From Chloroflexota bacterium (GTDB taxonomy: Bacteria; Chloroflexota; Dehalococcoidia; SM23-28-2; RBG-16-64-32), in the NCBI GenBank assembly GCA_022565075.1, contig JADFKG010000046.1, positions 1-12,418 of the forward strand: a DNA stretch of 12,418 nucleotides, read 5' to 3'. A program made the position numbers and the translations under genes. The notes under the pieces are model-generated. The model did not search any database. It was not told where the DNA came from and saw nothing but the letters and a program-made list of their open reading frames with translations. Position 1 is the first letter of the stretch. Every line of letters begins with the position of its first letter. This document shows, in pieces, positions 5,702 through 11,425 of this stretch.

Positions 5702-6889
5702 ATGACGACGGGAGAGACGATCCCCGCCCACGGAGGGCGGCTCATAGACCTGCTGGCTACCGGAGACGAAGCCAAATCCCTGCGCGAGCGTGCCGCGGGC
5801 CTGCGCGCCGTTACGCTCGGCTCCCGCCGGCTCTCAGACCTTGAGCTGCTGACCACCGGTGGCTACAGCCCGCTCGATGGCTTCATGACGCAGGACGACT
5901 ACCGCGCCGTCGTCGACGGGATGCACCTGGCAGGCGGCCTGCCGTGGCCGATGCCGATCACGCTCGCTGTTTCCGACGAGCAGGCGGCGGCGATCAAGGA
6001 AGGCGAGGAAGTGGCGCTGACGGACGAAGCTGGCCGCCTCCTCGGAGTGCTCGAAGTGCGGGAGAAGTTTGGCTACGACAAGAAGGCGGAGGCGAACGGC
6101 GTCTACCGCACGGAGGACGAAACCCATCCCGGCGTCGCTGCCCTCTACGCGCAGGGCGACACACTGCTGGGTGGCCCGCTGCGCGTCATCGAGAGGCCGC
6201 ACTACGACGACTTCTCGCAGTATCGCCTGACGCCGGCACAGACCCGCGCCGCTTTCGCCGAGCGTGGCTGGAAGACCGTTGTCGGCTTTCAGACGCGCAA
6301 CCCGGTCCACCGTGCACACGAGTACATCCAGAAGGCCGCTATGGAGATCGTGGACGGTCTCCTGCTGCACCCGCTGGTGGGCGACACGAAGGCGGGCGAC
6401 ATCCCGGCCGACGTGCGCATGCGCTGCTACGAGGTCCTGATTGAGGGGTACTATCCAGAGGGCAGCGTCCTGCTGTCCGTGAACCCGGCCGCGATGCGCT
6501 ATGCCGGACCGCGCGAGGCCGTCTTCCACGCTCTCGTGCGCAAGAACTTCGGCTGCACGCACTTCATCGTCGGCCGCGACCATGCCGGCGTCGGCAAGTA
6601 CTACGGCACGTTCGACGCGCAGCTCATCTTCAAAGAGATTGATCCCCTGGCGCTGGGCATTACGCCGCTCATGTTCGAGCACACGTTCTTCTGCAAGAAG
6701 TGCGAGGGCATGGGCAGCGCCAAGACGTGCCCGCACCAGGCCGAGGACCGCGTGTTCCTTTCCGGCACGCAGGTGCGCGAGATGCTGGCCGGCGGCATCG
6801 CGCCGCCGGCCGAGTTCTCCCGCCCCGAAGTGGCCAAGGTGCTGATCGAGGCGATGCAGGAGAGGTCAACGCCGCACCATGCAATCTGA
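5702..6889 (+). CDS. sat: ATP sulfurylase (sulfate adenylyltransferase)
   Basis: This 395-residue enzyme activates sulfate with ATP to form APS and pyrophosphate, the first step of assimilation. The nucleotide-binding motif QTRNPVHRAHE (Q197 to E207) carries the QxRN and HxxH signatures, and GRDHAGVG begins at G291. A zinc-binding set CKKC...TCPH (C331, C334, C343, H345) is typical of the homo-oligomeric bacterial and archaeal Sat. The C-terminal GTQVREML also fits. There is no fused APS kinase domain. GGAGAAG lies directly before ATG 5702. The last 11 bases overlap the start of the permease gene, which ties the two translationally. The APS formed is the substrate of the upstream APS reductase, so this is the assimilatory use of the enzyme. 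Confidence 0.96.
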   Translation: MTTGETIPAHGGRLIDLLATGDEAKSLRERAAGLRAVTLGSRRLSDLELLTTGGYSPLDGFMTQDDYRAVVDGMHLAGGLPWPMPITLAVSDEQAAAIKEGEEVALTDEAGRLLGVLEVREKFGYDKKAEANGVYRTEDETHPGVAALYAQGDTLLGGPLRVIERPHYDDFSQYRLTPAQTRAAFAERGWKTVVGFQTRNPVHRAHEYIQKAAMEIVDGLLLHPLVGDTKAGDIPADVRMRCYEVLIEGYYPEGSVLLSVNPAAMRYAGPREAVFHALVRKNFGCTHFIVGRDHAGVGKYYGTFDAQLIFKEIDPLALGITPLMFEHTFFCKKCEGMGSAKTCPHQAEDRVFLSGTQVREMLAGGIAPPAEFSRPEVAKVLIEAMQERSTPHHAI

Positions 6890-7997
6890 GGGCGAGGCCG
6901 CGTTGCCCGCGGCGTCGCTGCCTGTGGCCGTGCCACACCCCCGCTGGCGTGCCATCGCCGGGGTCGCCTTGCGCGTCGCCTACAGCGTGGCGGGCCTGTC
7001 CCTCTTCATCTTCGCGCTGGAGTTGCTGACGGCCGGCGCGGCTGGTCTCTCGCCTGTCCTCTCGCGCTTCTCGGCCGATGGCGTACTGAACCTGCTGGGA
7101 TTCGGCTGGCTGGGCTCCTACATCGTGATGAGCGGCTCGCCCGTCGCGGCGATCTCGCTCAGCCTCTTCGCGTCCGGCACGACGTCTGACCTCGAGGCGT
7201 TCGCGATGATCAACGGATCGCGGCTGGGCGCATCGTTCATCGTGCTCTTCGTCGGCTTCGTTCTCTGGGTCACGCACAAGCGCTCGGCCGACGGGCTGTA
7301 CATCGGCGTCGTAGCCCTGCTAACGGCGTTCACGCTGTGGCTGCCGGCCCTGCCCCTGGGCATCCTCGTGCTGGAGAGCGGCTGGTTCGACGACATCAGC
7401 GTCGGTACGCCCGGCGCCGTCACCTCTTTTGTCGAGGTGGCCTACGATCCGCTGGTCGATCGCGTCGCCGGCGCCGTGCCGGACCTGATGCTGTTCGTTA
7501 TCGGCACCGGCGTCCTGCTGCTGGCGTTCGCCGTGTTTGACCGCGCGCTCCCGAACCTGGAGTCGGGCGGCTTGACGGGCCGCTTCGAGCGCGCCCGGGA
7601 GTGGTTCCACCGTCCGCTGCCGATGCTGGGCCTGGGCATGGCGGTCACCGCGATCACGCTCTCGGTCTCCATCTCGTTGACCCTCCTGATCCCGCTTTCA
7701 CTCAAGGGGTACATCCGCCGCAACGCCATCATCCCCTATATCATGGGCGCCAACATCACGACCTGGGTCGACACGATGGTCGCCGCCCTTCTGCTCGACT
7801 CGCCGCGAGCGTTCACGATCGTCTTCACGCAGATGGTGGTGGGGGCAGTGATCTCGCTCGTGGTGCTTCTGTTCCTCTACAAGCCGTATTCGGCAGCGAT
7901 CATCAACGTCGCCAACCACATCACGCACGGCCGGCGCGCGTTCGGCGCCTTCATGGCGGCGATCCTCATCGTGCCGTTGGTGCTCTTTCTGGTATGA
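6879..7997 (+). CDS. Sodium/phosphate-cotransporter-like permease, possibly for sulfate
   Basis: This is a 372-residue integral membrane protein with about nine hydrophobic segments (for example near residues 26-52, 115-130, 205-225 and 350-372). It has two related loop motifs, GSPVAAISLSLF in the first half and MGANITTWVDTMVAALLL in the second. The paired S/G-rich and GAN-x-T-T loops are characteristic of the NptA/Na-Pi cotransporter family. There is no PhoU-like tail. ATG 6879 lies inside the end of sat (11-base overlap), with AGGAGAGG (6858-6865) upstream. This tight coupling to ATP sulfurylase suggests that it brings in sulfate, or exports a sulfur anion such as sulfite, rather than moving phosphate. 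That role is inferred from context. No CysTWA, SulP or CysZ transporter is present in the window. Confidence 0.75.
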   Translation: MQSEGEAALPAASLPVAVPHPRWRAIAGVALRVAYSVAGLSLFIFALELLTAGAAGLSPVLSRFSADGVLNLLGFGWLGSYIVMSGSPVAAISLSLFASGTTSDLEAFAMINGSRLGASFIVLFVGFVLWVTHKRSADGLYIGVVALLTAFTLWLPALPLGILVLESGWFDDISVGTPGAVTSFVEVAYDPLVDRVAGAVPDLMLFVIGTGVLLLAFAVFDRALPNLESGGLTGRFERAREWFHRPLPMLGLGMAVTAITLSVSISLTLLIPLSLKGYIRRNAIIPYIMGANITTWVDTMVAALLLDSPRAFTIVFTQMVVGAVISLVVLLFLYKPYSAAIINVANHITHGRRAFGAFMAAILIVPLVLFLV

Positions 7998-8006
7998 ACG
8001 GCCGTT

Positions 8007-8023
8007 ATACCCCACCGGGGTAT
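8007..8023 (+). promoter_or_regulatory. Perfect palindrome, candidate operator upstream of the Rrf2 gene
   Basis: ATACCCC-ACC-GGGGTAT is a perfect 7-bp inverted repeat ending 36 bases before the Rrf2 start codon. A possible -10, TAAGAT (8026-8031), lies directly downstream, which would place the palindrome in the spacer/-35 region. AT ends with a C4/G4 core resemble operators of the CsoR/CstR family, whose CstR members sense persulfides. No T-run follows, so a terminator for the permease gene is less likely. Confidence 0.5.
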
Positions 8024-8042
8024 GCTAAGATTCTTGATGGAG

Positions 8043-8056
8043 ATACTCGACTTTAG
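8043..8056 (+). promoter_or_regulatory. Candidate Rrf2 operator, copy 2 (autoregulation)
   Basis: ATACTCGACTTTAG ends 3 bases before ATG of the Rrf2 gene and matches 13 of 14 bases of the copy in the sulfite reductase leader (2915-2928). It occupies the place where a Shine-Dalgarno would be expected, and none is seen there. Binding would block transcription or ribosome access, so it would allow autoregulation. Confidence 0.45.
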
Positions 8057-8059
8057 ACG

Positions 8060-8503
8060 ATGAAGATTTCGACCAAGGGAGACTACGGACTGCGCGCTCT
8101 GATCGAGCTTGCCCACCGCTATGGCGACGGCAAGCCGACGCAAAGCGGTGAAGTCGCCGCCAGTCAGGCTATTCCCGAGTCTTATCTGGAGCAGCTGCTG
8201 GCGACGTTGCGTCGCGCCGGCTTCGTGCGCAGCGTGCGCGGACCCCAGGGCGGCCACTCGCTCGCCCGCCCGCCGGCCCAGATCCAGGTGAGCGACGTGA
8301 TCGAGGCGCTGGAAGGGCCGATAATGGCCGTCGATTGCCTCGACGAAATGAGTAGCTGCGCGAAGGATGGTGGCTGCGCTCAGTCCGGGATGTGGGCCGC
8401 CGTGCGTGACGCCATCGTTGGCGTGCTCTCAAACACTACTATCGCCGATCTCGCCGAGCGAGACAGGCTGGCGCAGCCGGGCGGCGCCCGCTATATCATC
8501 TAG
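8060..8503 (+). CDS. Rrf2-family transcriptional regulator
   Basis: This is a 147-residue winged-helix regulator of the Rrf2 family (IscR, CymR, NsrR). The N-terminus MKISTKGDYGLRALIELA is typical. The recognition region includes IPESYLEQLLATLRRAGFV and the wing RGPQGGHSLAR. Three cysteines, C93, C100 and C106, are spaced C-x6-C-x5-C. IscR binds a 2Fe-2S cluster with three cysteines at similar spacing, whereas CymR of Firmicutes lacks this set, so cluster or redox/sulfur sensing is plausible. The gene lies 8 bases before cysK; in Bacillus the CymR repressor works in complex with CysK. A motif shared with the sulfite reductase leader lies directly upstream of its ATG. It is the likely local regulator of the sulfur genes (inference). 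No good Shine-Dalgarno is present. Confidence 0.9.
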   Translation: MKISTKGDYGLRALIELAHRYGDGKPTQSGEVAASQAIPESYLEQLLATLRRAGFVRSVRGPQGGHSLARPPAQIQVSDVIEALEGPIMAVDCLDEMSSCAKDGGCAQSGMWAAVRDAIVGVLSNTTIADLAERDRLAQPGGARYII

Positions 8504-8511
8504 GAGTTGTG

Positions 8512-9426
8512 ATGGCCAAGAAGATCGCCGAAAACGTTCTCGACCTCATAGGCGGCACGCCCATGGTGCGGCTTAACCACGTCGTGGCCGAAGGCTCGGC
8601 CGAAGTGGTCGGCAAGATGGAGTCTCTAAACCCGGGCGGCAGCGTCAAGGACCGCATCGCCCTGGCGATGATCGAAGCCGCTGAGCGCGAGGGCAACCTC
8701 AAACCCGGCGACACGATCGTCGAGCCGACGAGCGGCAACACCGGTATCGGCCTGGCGATGGTCGCCGCCGTCAAGGGGTACAAGCTGATCGTGACGATGC
8801 CGGAGGACATGAGCCTCGCCCGGCGCGACCTCCTCGCCCGCTACGGTGCGCAGGTTGTCCTGACGCCGGCGATCGAAGGGATGACCGGCGCCGTCTACGC
8901 TGCAAAAGAGCTGGTCGGCAAGCCGGAGCACTTCATGTGCCAGCAGTTCGAGAATCCGGCGAACCCGGAGGTCCATCGCCGGACGACCGCGGAGGAGATC
9001 CTGGAGGCGACGGAAGGCCGCATCGACGCCTTCGTCGCGGGCGTCGGTACCGGCGGCACGATCACGGGCATAGGAGAGGTGCTGCGCCAGAAGCTGCCGG
9101 ACCTGCTTATTGCCGCGGTTGAGCCGGAGCGCTCGCCGGTGCTGCAGGGCGGCCGCGCCGGCGTCCACGCGATCCAGGGCATCGGCGCCAGTTTCGTGCC
9201 CGGCGTCCTGAACCGCGAAATCTACAACGAGATCATCGCCATCAGCGACCAGGACGCGATCAGCATGTCGCGGCGTCTCTGTGCCGAAGAGGGGCTTCTC
9301 GTCGGCATCTCGTCCGGCGCCAACGTCGTTGCGGCGATCCAGGTCGCGAAGCGGCTGGGCGAGGGCAAACGCGTCGTTACTGTGCTGTGCGATACCGGTG
9401 AGCGATACTTAGAGATGGAGGCCTGA
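8512..9426 (+). CDS. cysK: Cysteine synthase (O-acetylserine sulfhydrylase, CysK type)
   Basis: This 304-residue fold-type-II PLP enzyme is predicted to make cysteine from O-acetylserine and sulfide. Motifs in order: LIGGTPMVRL, the PLP lysine K46 in GGSVKDR, the substrate loop EPTSGNTGIG, the phosphate-binding GTGGTITG, GIGASFVP, and GISSGAN. The GIGASFVPGVLN region is CysK-like, and the arginine that marks O-phosphoserine use in CysM is absent from the corresponding stretch. ATG 8512 is preferred over GTG 8509 because TAGGAG (8501-8506) is 5 bases upstream. It follows the Rrf2 gene by 8 bases and is surely co-transcribed with it. No serine acetyltransferase (CysE) occurs in the window, so O-acetylserine must come from elsewhere. 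Confidence 0.92.
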   Translation: MAKKIAENVLDLIGGTPMVRLNHVVAEGSAEVVGKMESLNPGGSVKDRIALAMIEAAEREGNLKPGDTIVEPTSGNTGIGLAMVAAVKGYKLIVTMPEDMSLARRDLLARYGAQVVLTPAIEGMTGAVYAAKELVGKPEHFMCQQFENPANPEVHRRTTAEEILEATEGRIDAFVAGVGTGGTITGIGEVLRQKLPDLLIAAVEPERSPVLQGGRAGVHAIQGIGASFVPGVLNREIYNEIIAISDQDAISMSRRLCAEEGLLVGISSGANVVAAIQVAKRLGEGKRVVTVLCDTGERYLEMEA

Positions 9427-9466
9427 GATGGCTGCGCGGAAGTCAGAAATACTGGGGAGGAATGAG

Positions 9467-10576
9467 ATGCCGGTGACGGTGTACATACCAACGCCGTTCA
9501 GAAAGCTGGCCGGCAATCAGACGCACGTGAAGACCGCCGGCGAAACGGTGGGCGAAGTGCTGGACACGCTGGGGGCGCAGTTCCCGGCGCTCAGGCACAT
9601 GATCTATGACGAGAACGACCAGATTCCCGGTCACATCAACATCTACGTCAACAACCAGGAGATCCACTCACTTCAGGGCAAGGAGACGCCCGTGAAGGAC
9701 GGCGACGAGATGGCGGTGATACCCGCCATCGCCGGCGGACAGGTGGGCGCGCTCACGCCGGATCAGGTGGAGCGCTACTCGCGGCACATCATCATGCCGC
9801 AGGTGGGCTCGTCCGGCCAGCGAAAGCTACTGGAAGCCAAGGTCCTGATCATCGGCGCTGGCGGCCTCGGTGGCCCGGCCGCTCTCTACCTTGCCCTCGC
9901 CGGCGTCGGAACGATCGGCATCGTCGAGTTCGACACCGTCGACCTCTCGAACCTGCAGAGGCAGGTGCTGCACCAGACCGCCGACGTGGGTAAGCGCAAG
10001 ACCGTGTCGGCGAAGGAGACCCTCAACGCCTACAACCCCGACGTCAACGTCGTCCTCCACGAGACGCCGCTCACCTCCGACAACGCGATGGAGATCATCC
10101 CCCAGTACGACATCGTCGTGAACGGCGCCGACAACTTCACGACGCGCTATCTGGTCAACGATGCCGCCTACTTCGCCGGCAAGACGCTGGTCGACGCCAG
10201 CATCCTCCTCTTCGACGGCCAGGCCACCGTCTTCGTGCCGGGCCAGGGGTGCTATCGTTGCCTCTTCCCGGCGCCGCCGCCCCCCGGCATGGTGCCGAGC
10301 TGCGCCGAGGCCGGCGTGCTCGGCGCGCTCACGGGCGTGATGGGCTCGATCCAGGCGACCGAGACGATCAAGCAGATCCTCGGCATCGGCCAGTCGCTCG
10401 TCAGCCGCCTGCTGATCGTCGACGCGCTGGGCATGGAGTTCCGTGTCGTCAAGCTGCGTCGCGACCCCCAGTGCCCGCTCTGCGGCGACAACCCCACGGT
10501 GACGGAGCTTATCGACTACGAGGGCTTCTGCGGCGCGCCGTTCCCGGGCGAGCACGTTGTCGGGGCGCAGAGCTAA
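9467..10576 (+). CDS. moeB: Sulfur carrier fused to ThiF/MoeB-type activating enzyme (UBL-E1 fusion)
   Basis: This is a 369-residue two-domain protein. Residues 1-92 form a CysO/MoaD-like beta-grasp domain ending in IPAIAGGQ (G90-G91). From about residue 96 a ThiF/MoeB E1 domain follows: LTPDQVERYSRHI, the ATP-binding GAGGLGG (from G130), the ADN motif at D222, two zinc CxxC pairs (C262/C265 and C336/C339), and a conserved cysteine C279 in SCAEAGVLG. The E1 adenylates the C-terminal glycine of sulfur carriers before sulfur transfer. No rhodanese domain follows, so the sulfur source is a separate protein or sulfide. ATG 9467 is chosen because GGGGAGG (9454-9460) is 6 bases upstream; an in-frame ATG at 9428 lacks this. 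The stop overlaps the cysO start (TAATG). A role in molybdopterin synthesis is possible but less likely beside cysO and cysM. Confidence 0.9.
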   Translation: MPVTVYIPTPFRKLAGNQTHVKTAGETVGEVLDTLGAQFPALRHMIYDENDQIPGHINIYVNNQEIHSLQGKETPVKDGDEMAVIPAIAGGQVGALTPDQVERYSRHIIMPQVGSSGQRKLLEAKVLIIGAGGLGGPAALYLALAGVGTIGIVEFDTVDLSNLQRQVLHQTADVGKRKTVSAKETLNAYNPDVNVVLHETPLTSDNAMEIIPQYDIVVNGADNFTTRYLVNDAAYFAGKTLVDASILLFDGQATVFVPGQGCYRCLFPAPPPPGMVPSCAEAGVLGALTGVMGSIQATETIKQILGIGQSLVSRLLIVDALGMEFRVVKLRRDPQCPLCGDNPTVTELIDYEGFCGAPFPGEHVVGAQS

Positions 10577-10872
10577 TGGCGATCGACGTGCGCGTAACGG
10601 CGAACATGCAGAAGCACCTGGGCGGCGAGCGCTCCATCCAGGCCAACGGGGAGAACGTGCGTGACCTGCTGGCCGACATCGACGAGCGCTTCCCGGGCTT
10701 TCACGACATGGTAATGACGGACGGCGAGATCCACCGCTTCGTGAACGTCTACCTCAACGACGAAGACATCCGCTTCCTGAACCAGCTCGACACCGCGCTC
10801 AAAGACGGCGACGTCGTCTCGATCCTGCCCGCTCTCGCCGGCGGCAGCCGACCCGTAGGGACAGAGCTTTAG
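10576..10872 (+). CDS. cysO: CysO-like sulfur-carrier protein with REP-encoded C-terminal extension
   Basis: This 98-residue beta-grasp sulfur carrier closely resembles mycobacterial CysO, with RFVNVYLNDEDIRFLNQL and SILPALAGG. CysO thiocarboxylate donates sulfur to O-phosphoserine on CysM, giving a CysO-cysteine adduct that the JAMM peptidase Mec cleaves. The gene starts within the stop of the E1 fusion gene (TAATG), so the two are coupled. Gly89-Gly90 is followed by SRPVGTEL. The last five residues and the stop codon (GTA GGG ACA GAG CTT TAG) lie inside a REP element at 10854-10879, so the natural stop was probably lost when the element inserted. The protein must be trimmed after Gly90 to work as a carrier, or it is inactive. 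No Mec-like gene is visible. Confidence 0.88.
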   Translation: MAIDVRVTANMQKHLGGERSIQANGENVRDLLADIDERFPGFHDMVMTDGEIHRFVNVYLNDEDIRFLNQLDTALKDGDVVSILPALAGGSRPVGTEL

Positions 10873-10879
10873 CTCTGTC
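10854..10879 (+). repeat. REP element, left copy
   Basis: This 26-base element has GTAG at 10855-10858, then a hairpin of GACAGAGCT (10860-10868) with AGCTCTGTC (10871-10879) around two Ts. Its reverse-complement partner lies at 11369-11394, beyond the RAYT gene, with 22 of 26 identical bases. Two of the four differences are at paired stem positions 13 and 20 (G-C here, C-G there), so the pairing is conserved. GTAG is the tetranucleotide recognised by RAYT transposases. Confidence 0.85.
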
Positions 10880-10894
10880 AAAAAGGGCGCCCCG

Positions 10895-11425
10895 ATGACG
10901 CAGTTCACGCCGCGAAAGTCCTCTCCGCGTCTGTCGGGCTTCGCGTACCGCGGCAACTACGGGTACTTCGTCACGATCAATACCGCAGACCGGCAGCGAG
11001 AGCTAGTCGGCGATTTCGCTGAGACTTGTGTCGGTAAGCTGCTTGAATCGGCGGCCAGGTCGTCGTTCGAGGTGATGGCTTACTGCATGATGCCGGATCA
11101 CGTCCATATCCTTCTTCGAGGCACGGCGGATGAAGCCGACCTCGTCAAATGCATCAAGCTTTTCAAGCAGATCACCGGATTCGAGTTCAAGAGGCGGACC
11201 GGCAGGAAGCTCTGGCACCGCAGCTTCCACGACCACGTCCTTCGTGGCGAGGAGGACGTCGATGATATCGCGGTGTACATCTGGCACAACCCTGTACGGT
11301 CTGGCCTTGTCGCGTCGGCCGTCGAGTATGCGTACTCTGGGCCGCCGGAGAGGCTCGCGGCGCTCTCTGACAGACCTGAAGGTCTGGCCCTACGTGAGTC
11401 CCTGAGTGATTGGGCGGGCACCTGA
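10895..11425 (+). CDS. REP-associated tyrosine transposase (RAYT, Y1/HUH type)
   Basis: This is a 176-residue single-strand DNA transposase of the Y1 HUH superfamily related to IS200/IS605 TnpA. The metal-binding HUH motif is H69-V-H71 in MPDHVHILLRG, and the catalytic tyrosine is Y128 in YIWHNPVRSGLV, which is typical of RAYTs. The N-terminal RLSGFAYRGNYGYFVTI strand also fits. RAYTs recognise REP hairpins with GTAG and are usually single-copy, domesticated genes rather than free insertion sequences. The gene is bracketed by such REPs. Its last residues (after SDRPEGLALRE) are read from the right REP and the DNA before cysM, and its TGA overlaps the cysM ATG (TGATG). The Shine-Dalgarno is weak. 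All catalytic residues are present, so it may be active. Confidence 0.9.
   Translation: MTQFTPRKSSPRLSGFAYRGNYGYFVTINTADRQRELVGDFAETCVGKLLESAARSSFEVMAYCMMPDHVHILLRGTADEADLVKCIKLFKQITGFEFKRRTGRKLWHRSFHDHVLRGEEDVDDIAVYIWHNPVRSGLVASAVEYAYSGPPERLAALSDRPEGLALRESLSDWAGT
11369..11394 (+). repeat. REP element, right copy (inverted)
   Basis: CAGACCT (11371-11377) pairs with AGGTCTG (11380-11386) around two bases. CTAC at 11390-11393 is the complement of the GTAG tetranucleotide, so the element faces the opposite way to 10854-10879. It lies within the 3' end of the RAYT reading frame and encodes part of that protein's C-terminus. Confidence 0.82.

Larger units (their letters stand above)
10854..11394 (+). 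mobile_element. REP-RAYT-REP unit inserted between cysO and cysM
   Basis: A RAYT transposase gene is bracketed by two REP hairpins in inverted orientation, each with GTAG on the outer side. The unit separates cysO from cysM, which are adjacent in mycobacteria. Its left edge lies inside the cysO reading frame. Its right edge is 30 bases before the cysM start codon. The genes on both sides remain open, so the insertion did not break either one, but it changed the end of cysO. Confidence 0.8.

Noticed and set aside
9428..9466. Upstream ATG start for the carrier-E1 fusion
   Set aside because: It lies one base after the cysK stop without a Shine-Dalgarno. ATG 9467 has GGGGAGG 6 bases upstream and begins exactly at the first strand of the beta-grasp fold.
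10249..10575. N-terminal extension of the cysO reading frame inside the E1 gene
   Set aside because: This part is out of frame with the E1 gene, reads as low-complexity sequence, and the CysO family starts at ATG 10576.
9467..10576. Molybdenum cofactor biosynthesis role for the MoaD-like and MoeB-like genes
   Set aside because: No moaA, moaC, moaE or moeA is present, the carriers match CysO, and cysM lies next to them.
10895..11425. Complete IS200/IS605 insertion sequence
   Set aside because: The protein has RAYT-type motifs and is bracketed by an inverted pair of GTAG REP hairpins. There is no tnpB and the ends are not the usual unlike left and right IS200/IS605 hairpins.
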